A program made the translations under genes and the position numbers. From positions 118,854 through 182,853 of the forward strand of contig NZ_PJRS01000009.1 in assembly GCF_002858925.1 (NCBI RefSeq): 64,000 bases of DNA, given 5' to 3'. The DNA comes from Caulobacter zeae. GTDB taxonomy: Bacteria > Pseudomonadota > Alphaproteobacteria > Caulobacterales > Caulobacteraceae. The notes under the pieces were generated by a model. That model did no database searches and was not told the origin of the DNA. It saw only the letters and a list, made by a program, of their open reading frames with translations. Within the stretch, counting starts at the first letter, position 1. Every line of letters begins with the position of its first letter. Below, one piece after another: positions 21,570 through 29,948 of the stretch.

Positions 21570-22979
21570 ATGGACGCTGCGGCGCCAGACAGGATCGAGG
21601 AGGAAGGCGGGCTCTTGCGCACGCTGGAGGCCTGGGCCTGCGGCTTCGTGCTGTTCATGCTGTCCAACGCCCTGATCGGGCCGTTTCTCGATCCGGAACA
21701 GGCCGGCGGCGAGGACATGCCGATCCTTCGCCTGATGTGGCTGCCGGTCTATGCGCTGATCCTGGCCCTGGTGCTGTGGCGCGCGCCCCGGCTGATGAAG
21801 TTCTGGCTGCCCGCCAGCCTGCTGAGCCTCTTGGTATTCTGGGTGTTCGCCTCGGCCTCGTGGTCGTTCGACCCGGGCACCACCAACCGTCGCGCCCTGG
21901 CCGCGGCCTTCACCACCCTGTTCGGCTTCTACTTCGCCGCCAGCTTCGACGGCCGCCGCATGGCCGAGATCCTGGCGACCACCTTCCTGGTGCTCGGCGC
22001 CGGCGGCCTGCTGGCCGCGATCGCCTATCCGAAGATGGGCGTGCAGCACGACATCAACGCCGGCGACTGGCGCGGCCTGTGGTTCGAGAAGAACCAGATG
22101 GGCGCGATGATGGTCTACGGCGCCCTGGGCGCCATGGCCGCCATCCTGGCCGGCACGAAGCACCGTAAGCTGTTCATCGGGGCCATCGTGCTGTGCGCCT
22201 TCATGATCGTGATGAGCAGGTCCAAGACCTCGCTGATGGTCCTGCTGATCGGCCTGGTCGGTTCGGGCCTGCTGGGCATGATGCGGCGCGGACCGGCCAC
22301 GGCGACCACCATGGTCTGGCTGGGCGTCACGGTGATCGGCGGCGCGGCCATCGTCATGTGGCTGGCCCCCGAACTGCTGTTCAAGGCGCTCGGCAAGGAC
22401 CCTACCCTCACCGGCCGCACCGAGATCTGGGACGCCCTGATGCGCCAGTCGGCCAAGGCCCCGCTGACCGGCTACGGCTATGCGGTGTTCTGGCGCGACG
22501 ACTCCGTGCCGGCCCTGTTCATCCGCAAGGAGACCGGCTGGAACGTGCCTACCGCCCACAACGGCTGGCTGGACGTGCTGGCCCAGCTGGGCTGGATCGG
22601 CGTGGGGCTGTCGGCCCTGGTGCTGGGCCTGCCGCTGCTGGTCGCCCTGTTCCGGTTCGACAAGGTGCGCGACGGCTACTGGGCGACCCTGTTCCTGGTC
22701 ATCTTCCTGATCACCACCTTCTCGGAAAGCTTCATTCTGGAGCGCAACGGCATCGCCTGGGCCCTGGCCTGCGCGGCCGCCACGCGCCTGCTGGGACCCG
22801 CCCTCGGCGCTGCTCGAAACGCACTGCCGGCCCGCCAACGGCGCCCGCGCGAGGAGCCGCCGCTGACCTGGCGACTGGCGCCGCCCGACCCCGCGCCCGA
22901 AATTTGGAGCCCCGCCCCCGCTTTCGGACGCCGGACGGTCTCGCCTTTGGCCGCGCGTCCGACTATTGGAGCGGCATGA
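21570..22979 (+). CDS. O-antigen ligase/polymerase (Wzy_C) family membrane protein
   Basis: A 469-residue protein with about eleven membrane segments and a large periplasmic loop around residues 270-330. Typical Wzy_C/ExoQ-like patches are [36 protein letters not shown], and [17 protein letters not shown]. Such proteins polymerise or ligate lipid-linked oligosaccharides on the periplasmic side of the inner membrane; Caulobacter has related polymerases for holdfast and exopolysaccharide. No other polysaccharide genes are adjacent, so the product is unknown. Its stop overlaps the prmA ATG (ATGA). Confidence 0.82.
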   Translation: MDAAAPDRIEEEGGLLRTLEAWACGFVLFMLSNALIGPFLDPEQAGGEDMPILRLMWLPVYALILALVLWRAPRLMKFWLPASLLSLLVFWVFASASWSFDPGTTNRRALAAAFTTLFGFYFAASFDGRRMAEILATTFLVLGAGGLLAAIAYPKMGVQHDINAGDWRGLWFEKNQMGAMMVYGALGAMAAILAGTKHRKLFIGAIVLCAFMIVMSRSKTSLMVLLIGLVGSGLLGMMRRGPATATTMVWLGVTVIGGAAIVMWLAPELLFKALGKDPTLTGRTEIWDALMRQSAKAPLTGYGYAVFWRDDSVPALFIRKETGWNVPTAHNGWLDVLAQLGWIGVGLSALVLGLPLLVALFRFDKVRDGYWATLFLVIFLITTFSESFILERNGIAWALACAAATRLLGPALGAARNALPARQRRPREEPPLTWRLAPPDPAPEIWSPAPAFGRRTVSPLAARPTIGAA

Positions 22980-23842
22980 CCGACTACACCCACCAGCAGA
23001 TCGTCGCCCGCGGCGCGCGCGCAGACGCCGAAGCCGCCGCCGACGCCATCGACAACATGCCCGGCCTGGAAGGCGCCACCTACTCGATCCTGGAAGAGGA
23101 CGAGGACAAGGGCATCTGGCGCATCGACGCCTTCCCGACCACCGAGGACGAGGACGCGGCCCTGCTGGAGCTGCTGGGCGGCTATCCGCTGAAGGTCGAG
23201 CGCGAGGCCCTGGCCGACGCCGACTGGCTGGCCATGGCGCTGTCGGGCCTGCCGCCCGTGCGCGCCGGCCGCTTCTTCGTCTACGGCATGCACGATCGCG
23301 GTCGCCTGCCGGCCAGCACGGTCAACCTGCGCATCGAGGCCGGCGCGGCCTTCGGCACCGGCCACCACGGCACCACCGTCGGCTGCCTCCAGGCCTATGA
23401 CCGCCTGATCAAGGCCAGGAAGTTCAACAAGGTGCTCGACGTCGGCGCCGGCACGGGCCTGCTGGCCATCGCCGCCGCCCGCACGGGCAGCAAGCTGGCC
23501 GTCGGCACCGACATCGACAAGCCCAGCGTGCGGATCTCCAAGGAGAACGCCAAGGTCAACATGGCCAACGCCCGCTTCGTCCACGCCTCGGGCCTGTCCA
23601 ACAAGCTGGTGGCGCAAAACGCCCCCTACGACCTGGTCTTCGCCAACATCCTGGCCCGCCCGCTGATTAGCCTGGCCCAGGACATCAAGCGCGCGCTCGT
23701 CCCCGGCGGCACGGTCATCCTTTCGGGCCTGCTGCGCACCCAGGAGCGGATGGTCAAGGCCGCCTACCTGTCGCGCGGCTTCAAGGTGGTCAGCCGCATC
23801 CACCGCGACGCCTGGGCGACCCTGGTCCTGCAACGCCCGTAG
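22976..23842 (+). CDS. prmA: Ribosomal protein L11 methyltransferase
   Basis: A 288-residue class I methyltransferase. The N-terminal substrate-recognition domain is followed by [15 protein letters not shown], the SAM motif [23 protein letters not shown] and NILARPL, which in PrmA replaces the NPPF motif. It methylates lysines and the N-terminus of ribosomal protein L11. The ATG at 22976 forms an ATGA overlap with the polymerase-like gene. The sequence is shorter in the N-terminal domain than some PrmA proteins but complete. A GC-rich hairpin follows at 23854-23877. Confidence 0.92.
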   Translation: MTDYTHQQIVARGARADAEAAADAIDNMPGLEGATYSILEEDEDKGIWRIDAFPTTEDEDAALLELLGGYPLKVEREALADADWLAMALSGLPPVRAGRFFVYGMHDRGRLPASTVNLRIEAGAAFGTGHHGTTVGCLQAYDRLIKARKFNKVLDVGAGTGLLAIAAARTGSKLAVGTDIDKPSVRISKENAKVNMANARFVHASGLSNKLVAQNAPYDLVFANILARPLISLAQDIKRALVPGGTVILSGLLRTQERMVKAAYLSRGFKVVSRIHRDAWATLVLQRP

Positions 23843-23853
23843 AACCTCCGGCG

Positions 23854-23877
23854 CCGCCCCTCGATCGCGAGGGGCGG
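23854..23877 (+). terminator. GC-rich hairpin after prmA
   Basis: CCGCCCCTCG (23854-23863) pairs perfectly with 23868-23877 around an ATCG loop. No T-tract follows, so it may be a weak terminator or an mRNA-stabilising end structure. Confidence 0.5.
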
Positions 23878-23932
23878 AACGCCTGTGCTTGGCTCCACGT
23901 TTTCCCGGACAACATCGTTCGAGGAAACGACC

Positions 23933-24370
23933 ATGACCTACACCGATCCTTCGCTTCACCCCGAGGCCCCGCGACAGCCCGAGCGCGTGGTCGAGGTCCG
24001 GCGCGAGTCCAGCCCGCTGGGTTGGCTGGTCGCCGGCGTCGTGGCCATCGTGGCGGTGATCGCCGTGGCCTTCATGCTGACCTCGCGCCCGATGGCCGCC
24101 AGCTCCGACCAGCTCGCCCAGGCCCAGGAACAAGGCCGCGCCGCCGGCCTGGTCGAGGGCGCTCAAGTGGGCCTGCAAACCGGCGCCGACCAGGCCCGCC
24201 AGGCCGCCGAAGCCTCGGCCCGGGAAGCCGCCTCCGCCGCCGAGAGCGTGCGTCGGCAGACCGAGATCCAGGCCCAGACCGCCGCCGACGCGGCGCAGGA
24301 CGCCGCCGCCACCGCTCCGGCTGCGACCGACGGCACGGGTACGTCGCCCCAGGCCGACCAGCCGCGATAA
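23933..24370 (+). CDS. Single-pass membrane protein with Ala-rich coiled-coil tail
   Basis: A 145-residue protein with about 27 cytoplasmic residues, one membrane segment (GWLVAGVVAIVAVIAVAFML) and a tail very rich in Ala, Gln, Glu and Asp with heptad-like spacing (ARQAAEASAREAASAAESVR). The ATG at 23933 follows GAGGAAACG at good spacing; a longer frame upstream lacks such a site. The tail should be periplasmic and helical. No family recognised; it could be a small envelope organiser, but that is a guess. Confidence 0.65.
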   Translation: MTYTDPSLHPEAPRQPERVVEVRRESSPLGWLVAGVVAIVAVIAVAFMLTSRPMAASSDQLAQAQEQGRAAGLVEGAQVGLQTGADQARQAAEASAREAASAAESVRRQTEIQAQTAADAAQDAAATAPAATDGTGTSPQADQPR

Positions 24371-24412
24371 CTCCCCTTCCAAGTCTGGCGCATGCGGCAT
24401 ACATCGGTCGTC

Positions 24413-26215
24413 ATGCGCCAGACCTTCGATGAATCCACCGATCCGGGCTTTGGCCCGCGCCACGTTCCGCTGATCCGCGAGGCCATGGCCCGCCAGGGTC
24501 TGGACGGCTTCCTCGTGCCGCACGAGGACGAGCACCAGAACGAATACCTGCCCGCCGCCAACGACCGCCTGGCCTGGGCCAGCGGCTTCACCGGCTCGGC
24601 CGGGGCCGGCGTCATCATGAGCGACCGCGCCGCCGTCTTCGTCGACGGCCGCTATACGCTTCAGGTCCGAGAGCAGGTCGACCAGGGCGTGTTCGAGATC
24701 CGCGACCTCGTCGAGGGCGGCGTGCCGGCCTATCTCGAGACCGCTCACAAGGGTGCGGTGATCGGCTACGACGCCCGCCTGCACAGCCCCGCCGCGCTCG
24801 ACGTGCTGAAAGCCGCCGCCGCCCGCGCCGGCGCGACGCTCAAGCCCGTCGCCGCCAACCCGCTGGACCAGGCCTGGGGCGCTCAGCGTCCGGCCCAGCC
24901 GCAGGCGCCGGTCGTGCCACATCCGGTGCAGTACGCCGGCGAGGAAAGCTCGGCCAAGCGCGCCCGCGTCGGTTCGGGCCTCGGCGCCGACGCCGCCGTC
25001 ATCACCGCCCCGTCCTCGATTGCCTGGCTGTTCAACATCCGCGGCGGCGACGTCATCCGCACGCCCCTGCCGCTGGCCCAGGCAGTCCTGCGCGCCGACG
25101 GCAGCGCCCGCCTGTTCCTCGACCCGGCCAAGGTCACCGAGGACCTGCCCGCCTGGCTCGGCAACGAGGTCTCGCTCGAGGCGCCCGAGGCCCTCGAAGG
25201 CGCCCTGGCCGAACTGTCGGGCAAGTCGGTGCTGGTCGATCCGGCCCAGTCCTCGGCCTGGTACTTCGACACCCTGGTCGCCGCCGGCGCCAAGGTCGTG
25301 CGCGGCATGGACCCCTGCACGATGCCCCGCGCCTGCAAGAACGGCGTCGAGCTGGACGGCACGCGTGAGGCCCACCGCCGCGACGGCGCCGCCCTGACCC
25401 GCTTCCTGCACTGGCTGGCCACCGAGGGCCAGGTGAGCCCGCCGGACGAGAAAGAGGCCGTCGCCAAGCTGGAAAGCTTCCGCGAGGCCACGGGCGTGCT
25501 GAAGGACCTGTCGTTCGACACCATCGGCGCGGCCAACGGCCATGGCGCCCTGCCCCACTACCGCCCGACCGAGCGCTCCAACGAGCGCGCCGCGCGGGGC
25601 TCGCTGCTGCTGGTCGACAGCGGCGGCCAGTACCTGGACGGCACCACCGACGTCACCCGCACCGTAGCCATCGGCGAGCCCTCGGCCGAGATGGTCACGC
25701 GCAACACGCTGGTCCTGAAGGGCCACCTGGCCATCGCCCGCCTGCGCTTCCCGGCCGGGACCACCGGCTCGGCCATCGACGCCCTGGCCAGAATGGCGCT
25801 TTGGGCCCACGGGCTGGATTACGACCACGGCACCGGCCACGGCGTCGGGGTCTATCTGGGCGTCCACGAGGGTCCGCAACGGATCAGCAAGGCGCCCAAC
25901 ACCATCGCGCTGCAGCCCGGCATGATCGTCTCCAACGAGCCCGGCTACTACAAGGACGGCGAATACGGCATCCGCATCGAGAACCTGGAAGTGGTCATGC
26001 CCGCCGAACCGGTGGCCGGCGGCGATCGCCCGATGCACCGCTTCGAAGCCCTGACGCTGGCCCCCATCGACCGCCGCCTGGTCGACAAGGCGCTGCTGAC
26101 GGCCGAGGAGGTCGCCCAGTTCGACGCCTACCACGCCCGCGTGCTCAAGGAGATCGGCCCGCGCGTCGAGCCGGAGATCCGCGCCTGGCTGGAAGAGGTG
26201 TGCGCGCCGCTCTGA
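24413..26215 (+). CDS. pepP: Xaa-Pro aminopeptidase (aminopeptidase P, M24B)
   Basis: A 600-residue metallopeptidase of the long three-domain type found in eukaryotes and many Alphaproteobacteria. Two creatinase-N-like domains (residues about 1-310) precede the pita-bread catalytic domain. Metal ligands are visible as LVDSGGQYLDGTTDVTR (two Asp), HGTGHGVG (His), NEPGYY (Glu) and IRIENLE (Glu). It removes N-terminal residues next to proline in the cytoplasm. Codon 24413 is used as start; an in-frame ATG seven codons earlier is also possible. The gene is monocistronic and ends at an inverted repeat. Confidence 0.93.
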   Translation: MRQTFDESTDPGFGPRHVPLIREAMARQGLDGFLVPHEDEHQNEYLPAANDRLAWASGFTGSAGAGVIMSDRAAVFVDGRYTLQVREQVDQGVFEIRDLVEGGVPAYLETAHKGAVIGYDARLHSPAALDVLKAAAARAGATLKPVAANPLDQAWGAQRPAQPQAPVVPHPVQYAGEESSAKRARVGSGLGADAAVITAPSSIAWLFNIRGGDVIRTPLPLAQAVLRADGSARLFLDPAKVTEDLPAWLGNEVSLEAPEALEGALAELSGKSVLVDPAQSSAWYFDTLVAAGAKVVRGMDPCTMPRACKNGVELDGTREAHRRDGAALTRFLHWLATEGQVSPPDEKEAVAKLESFREATGVLKDLSFDTIGAANGHGALPHYRPTERSNERAARGSLLLVDSGGQYLDGTTDVTRTVAIGEPSAEMVTRNTLVLKGHLAIARLRFPAGTTGSAIDALARMALWAHGLDYDHGTGHGVGVYLGVHEGPQRISKAPNTIALQPGMIVSNEPGYYKDGEYGIRIENLEVVMPAEPVAGGDRPMHRFEALTLAPIDRRLVDKALLTAEEVAQFDAYHARVLKEIGPRVEPEIRAWLEEVCAPL

Positions 26216-26221
26216 GCGCAA

Positions 26222-26348
26222 AGACCCTCTCCCTGAAGGGAGAGGTGTCGGCCCGAAGGGACGACGGAGAAGGAAGTTTCAGCGGCCCCGCCGCGACCAC
26301 TTCCCTCTCCGGCGCTTCGCGCCACTTCCCCCTTCAGGGGGAGGGTCC
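26222..26348. repeat. Inverted intergenic repeat (CCCTCTCCCTGAAGGGAGAGG type)
   Basis: The left unit starts with CCCTCTCCCTGAAGGGAGAG and the right unit ends with CTTCCCCCTTCAGGGGGAGG in inverted orientation. The right unit also has GCGCTTCGCGCC, a small internal hairpin. The element separates the converging aminopeptidase and DUF2147 genes and probably ends both transcripts. Confidence 0.75.
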
Positions 26349-26354
26349 TGGATA

Positions 26355-26774
26355 CTACTTCACCCGCGTCCAGGTCTGGGTCTTGCACAGCGGCGCGACC
26401 ACGCAGCCCTTCAGCTTCAGGGTGTCGGCGTTGGTCATGGTGATGGTGCCCGAATAGGTCTTGCCGTCGTCGGCCTTGTATACCTTGCCGCCGGTCCATT
26501 CGGTCGGACCGCCGCTGAAGCCCCACAGCAGCTGCAGGCCCTTCAGCGGGCGCGTGCGCAGCGACGGGTCCTTGTTCTTCTCGTCCTTGAGGGCGGGGTT
26601 CTTCTTGATGTTGTCCGAGGTCAAGAGCTTGCCGCACAGGCTGTTGCCGCAGCGGCTGATCTCGACCTGGCCGCCGTTGGTCTCGGTCTGCCACAGACCC
26701 GAGATGTCGGCGGCCATGGCCGGCGCGACGAAGGCGGCGCTGGCGACGGCGGCGAGGATGGCGGTCCTGAGCAT
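26355..26774 (-). CDS. DUF2147 secreted protein
   Basis: A 139-residue protein with a signal peptide (MLRTAILAAVASAAFVAPAMA, cut after AMA). The mature part begins DISGLWQTETNGGQVEISRC and contains CGKLL, GFSGGPTEWTGGKVYKADDG, TMTNADTLKLKGC and ending CKTQTWTRV, the layout of DUF2147. Four Cys could form two disulfides. The fold is a small beta-barrel, the function is not known to me. It is probably periplasmic. A short promoter region of 97 bases separates it from nothing obvious upstream on the same strand. Confidence 0.88.
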   Translation of the reverse strand: MLRTAILAAVASAAFVAPAMAADISGLWQTETNGGQVEISRCGNSLCGKLLTSDNIKKNPALKDEKNKDPSLRTRPLKGLQLLWGFSGGPTEWTGGKVYKADDGKTYSGTITMTNADTLKLKGCVVAPLCKTQTWTRVK

Positions 26775-26871
26775 TGGTAGTTCGACTCCCTAGAGCAGCG
26801 TTTTGAACGCGCGTTTCATCCCTCGTCGCCTATCTCGCCGCGAACGGCAAGGCGATTTCAGGGCGCGCCAT

Positions 26872-28032
26872 TCAAGGCAAGGGCGTAACCATCGCTTGCG
26901 CCGCCTGGTTCCGCTCGCGCTTGCCGCCCCAGCCGGCCGTGGCCTTCTCCAGGCGCGGCTTGAGCCAGTCCTGCAGCGGCGCGTCGACCAGGCGCTCGAA
27001 CAGCCAGGCGAACACCAGGGCGGCCGGGAAGGCCATGGCCCAGATCGCCCAGTGGGCGGCCTCGGGCAGCGCGACCTTCTGGTCCAGCAGGCGCTGCATG
27101 GCGAACCACACCGCGCCGACGAACTGGTTGGTCAGGTAGAGCGAGAACGACAGGCGCCCGCCGGTCTTGGCCCAGCCCCAGCCGTTCTGGGCCGAGCCGC
27201 TGGCGGCGAAGATCAAGAGGCCCAGCAAGGCCAGGCTCGGATAGGCGAACTCGCCGACGACGTTCAGCACCACGAACCCGACCACCGCGAACACGGCCAG
27301 GGCGTCGGCCAGCTTCGGGCCGATGACGACCTCGCGGGCCAGGCGGGCGATCAGCACGCCCATCAGGAACAGCGGGATGGCGCGGTAGAGGCCGTTCTTC
27401 AGGTGCAGGTGGAACGACGGCAGGCCGAACACCTGGCGCGAGAAGACGTCAACAGCCACGAACACGGCTGCGCCGACCAGCAGCGCCATCCACGGCGAGC
27501 CGATCCTGCCGAAAGCCCGCCACATGGTCGGGAACAGGGCGTAGCAGACCAGCAGGGCCGACAGCGTCCAGGTCGGCATGTTCCAGCCCGACGGCCCCTG
27601 GAAGCCCCACGTTTGAATGAGGAACACCTGCTGGGGCAACTGGTCCCACTGGTACCATTGCGGATTGCGCGGCTGCATGCCCAGCGCCGTGGTGCCCAGC
27701 ACCAGGGCCACGAAGGCGGCGATCATCACCAGGTGAGCGGGCCACACCCGGCCGATGCGCTTGACCAGGAAGGCGCCGTCATGGATCTGGCCGGCCGCGA
27801 CCCGCGAGCCATAGGCCCGGCCCAGCACATAGCCCGACAGCAGCAGGAAGAAGTCGGTGGCCAGGTAGCCGCGCCCGAACGCCGGATGGATCGCAAACAG
27901 CGAGACCGGCGCCTGCTCGGCGTAGTGATAGACCACGATGAAGAAGGCCGCGAAGAACCGCAGCGCGTCCAGCGGCCCGCCGCGGGACAGCGGACGCGCG
28001 ACCTTGGCCGTGTTTGCACCAGTATCGGACAT
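26872..28032 (-). CDS. Acyltransferase 3 family membrane protein
   Basis: A 386-residue protein with about ten membrane segments. The N-terminus LDALRFFAAFFIVVYHY carries the family motif with the conserved Arg and His, followed by FGRGYLATDFFLLLSGYVLG. Such proteins O-acetylate or acylate sugars of LPS, exopolysaccharide or other envelope glycans at the inner membrane. The ATG at 28032 has AAGGAG at ideal spacing; upstream in-frame codons fall within a repeat and are not coding-like. It is a single gene with no glycan genes next to it. Confidence 0.9.
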   Translation of the reverse strand: MSDTGANTAKVARPLSRGGPLDALRFFAAFFIVVYHYAEQAPVSLFAIHPAFGRGYLATDFFLLLSGYVLGRAYGSRVAAGQIHDGAFLVKRIGRVWPAHLVMIAAFVALVLGTTALGMQPRNPQWYQWDQLPQQVFLIQTWGFQGPSGWNMPTWTLSALLVCYALFPTMWRAFGRIGSPWMALLVGAAVFVAVDVFSRQVFGLPSFHLHLKNGLYRAIPLFLMGVLIARLAREVVIGPKLADALAVFAVVGFVVLNVVGEFAYPSLALLGLLIFAASGSAQNGWGWAKTGGRLSFSLYLTNQFVGAVWFAMQRLLDQKVALPEAAHWAIWAMAFPAALVFAWLFERLVDAPLQDWLKPRLEKATAGWGGKRERNQAAQAMVTPLP

Positions 28033-28079
28033 GGCGGACTCCTTCGGGAAAGAAGGAGCAAGAGCCGGGCCAGGGTCAA

Positions 28080-28214
28080 GATCCTCCCCCTGAAGGGGGA
28101 GGCGCCCCGAAGGGCCGGAGGGGGAAGCTCCTGATGAGGTCGGTAGATCCGCCACCGCCGCAGCCCCTTCCCCCTCAGTCGCTCCGCGACAGCTCCCCCT
28201 TTCAGGGAGAGCGT
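28080..28214. repeat. Inverted intergenic repeat (first of two in a 330-base gap)
   Basis: The left unit begins ATCCTCCCCCTGAAGGGGGA with GCGCCCCGAAGGGCC and GGAGGGGG. The right unit contains CCTTCCCCCTCAGTCGCTCC, GCGACAGCTCCCCC and TTTCAGGGAGAG. It lies upstream of the acyltransferase gene. The whole stretch 28033-28362 contains no gene; it holds this element and the next one. Confidence 0.78.
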
Positions 28215-28224
28215 CTGTGACGAA

Positions 28225-28351
28225 GATCCTCCCCCTCTGGGGGAGGCGGCCGAAGGCCGGTGGGGGGACGTTTTCAGCTTTCGGGGCGATGGGAAGTCAG
28301 CCCCCCCACCGATCGCTTCGCGATCACCTCCCCCACAGGGGGAGGTTCTCC
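28225..28351. repeat. Inverted intergenic repeat (second of two)
   Basis: The left unit starts GATCCTCCCCCTCTGGGGGA and goes on GGCGGCCGAAGGCCGGTGGGG. The right unit reads CCCCACCGATCGCTTCGCGA and CACCTCCCCCACAGGGGGAG. This is the cleanest copy of the family in the window and sits directly after the smpB stop codon on its downstream side, so it probably also ends the dapA-smpB transcript. Confidence 0.82.
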
Positions 28352-28362
28352 GACCCTAAGGA

Positions 28363-28821
28363 TCAATCCCCTCGGTCGCCCTTCATCAGGCGCGCCTTGT
28401 CGCGCGCCCAGTCGCGGGCGGCTTCGGTCTCGCGCTTGTCGTGGTTCTTCTTGCCCTTGGCCAGGCCGATCTCCAGCTTGGCCAGGCCCTTCTCGTTCCA
28501 GTAGAGCTTGAGCGGGATCAGCGTGCGGCCGTCGCGCTGCACCGCGCCGATCAGCTTCTCGATCTGCTTGCGATGCAGCAGCAGCTTCCGGTGGCGGCGC
28601 GGCTCGTGGTTGAAGCGGTTGGCGTGGCCGTAGGGCGGGATGTCGGCGTTGATCAGCTTGATCTCGCGCCCTTCGACCGAAGCATAGGACTCGGCGATGT
28701 TGGCCCGGCCGACGCGCAGCGACTTCACCTCGGTGCCGGTCAGCATGATGCCGGCCTCGAAGGTCTCCTCGATGAAGTAGTCGTACCGGGCGCGCCGGTT
28801 TTCCGCGATCGGCTTGGTCAT
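28363..28821 (-). CDS. smpB: SsrA (tmRNA)-binding protein SmpB
   Basis: A 152-residue SmpB. It has [28 protein letters not shown], the conserved [20 protein letters not shown] segment and [15 protein letters not shown], then a basic tail [10 protein letters not shown]. SmpB binds tmRNA and brings it to stalled ribosomes; in Caulobacter trans-translation is tied to the cell cycle. The ATG at 28821 shares its A with the dapA stop (TGATG), so the two are translationally coupled. The small overlap fixes the start. Confidence 0.96.
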   Translation of the reverse strand: MTKPIAENRRARYDYFIEETFEAGIMLTGTEVKSLRVGRANIAESYASVEGREIKLINADIPPYGHANRFNHEPRRHRKLLLHRKQIEKLIGAVQRDGRTLIPLKLYWNEKGLAKLEIGLAKGKKNHDKRETEAARDWARDKARLMKGDRGD

Positions 28822-29705
28822 CAGACCAGACCCGCCTCGCGCATGGCCTCGACGATCGCCGGACGCACGGCCTCGCTGCACGGGGTGATCGGCAGGCGCA
28901 CGTCCTCGGTCGACAGGCCAAGCTGGGCCAGGGCGAACTTGGTCGGGCCCGGCGACGAGTCGAGGAACAGGGCCTTGTGCAGCTTGATCAGGCGGTCCTG
29001 CCAGTAGCGGGCCGTCTCCCAGTCGTTGCTGACGCAGGCGTTCATGAAGGTGGCGCAGGCGTCCGGCGCGACGTTCGAGGTGACCGAGATCACCCCGTGC
29101 CCGCCGTGGGCCATGTAGCCCAGGGCGGTCGGATCATCGCCCGACAGCATGACCCAGTCGGGCCCGCAGGTGATGCGCTGCATGCTGATGCGCGTCAGGT
29201 CGCCGGTGGCGTCCTTGATGCCGACGATGTTGGGCAGCTTCGACAGACGCACGAGGGTGTCGTTGGAGATGTCGACGCCGCTGCGGCCCGGCACGTTGTA
29301 GACGAACACCGGCAGCTCCACGGCGTCGTTGATCGCCTTGTAGTGCTGGTACATGCCCTCTTGGCTGGGGCGGTTGTAGTACGGCGTGACCACCAGGGCC
29401 GCGTCGGCGCCGACGGTCTTGGCGTGGCGCGCCAGATCGATGGCCTCGTCGGTCGAGTTCGACCCCGCGCCGGCGATCACCGGCACGCGGCCGCGGGCGG
29501 TCTTCACGCACAGCTCGACGACGCGCTTGTGCTCGTCATGCGACAGGGTCGAGGTCTCGCCCGTCGTGCCGACCGGCACCAGGCCGTGCACGCCGCCGGC
29601 GATCTGGCGCTCGACCAGGGCGACGAACCCTTTCTCGTCGACCTCGCCGTTCAGGAACGGGGTGACCAGGGCCGGGATGACGCCCTTGAAAGGGGAATGG
29701 ACCAT
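28821..29705 (-). CDS. dapA: 4-hydroxy-tetrahydrodipicolinate synthase
   Basis: A 294-residue TIM-barrel aldolase that condenses pyruvate with aspartate semialdehyde, the first committed step of lysine and diaminopimelate synthesis. It has GTTGETSTL (the Thr-Thr pair), VYNVPGRSG (Tyr) and [10 protein letters not shown] with the Schiff-base Lys. The ATG at 29705 begins MVHSPFKG, matching the family; a TTG three codons earlier is less likely. It is upstream of smpB, and its TGA overlaps the smpB ATG. Length and motifs are normal. Confidence 0.96.
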   Translation of the reverse strand: MVHSPFKGVIPALVTPFLNGEVDEKGFVALVERQIAGGVHGLVPVGTTGETSTLSHDEHKRVVELCVKTARGRVPVIAGAGSNSTDEAIDLARHAKTVGADAALVVTPYYNRPSQEGMYQHYKAINDAVELPVFVYNVPGRSGVDISNDTLVRLSKLPNIVGIKDATGDLTRISMQRITCGPDWVMLSGDDPTALGYMAHGGHGVISVTSNVAPDACATFMNACVSNDWETARYWQDRLIKLHKALFLDSSPGPTKFALAQLGLSTEDVRLPITPCSEAVRPAIVEAMREAGLV

Positions 29706-29948
29706 GACTTGCAATTTGCCGTGAGCAGACGCCGCGAGAGTTGCGGCTGAAACGTGGGGGCGGACAATATGTCTCCGCCCCCGTCGACCGCAACTGGTCG
29801 TTCCGACCTTTTCGTCACTCTGCGGTGTTGAAAGGCGGGTCGATCAAGCGGCGAACCGGGCTATACGGCTCGTGCGGCCCAAAATCGGCCGCCAGACGCC
29901 CCCATCAAGGGCATGGACCACCGCCTCGGCACTGAAGGAGACCGCGTT

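Noticed and set aside
19986..22838. Long minus-strand open frame spanning ltrA, the hypothetical protein and the polymerase-like gene
   Set aside because: It runs out of frame through ltrA and against the polymerase-like gene; no recognisable domain.
22676..26221. Long minus-strand open frame spanning prmA, the Ala-rich protein and aminopeptidase P
   Set aside because: It covers several real genes and an intergenic region, and its translation is Gly/Ala/Arg-rich with no motif.
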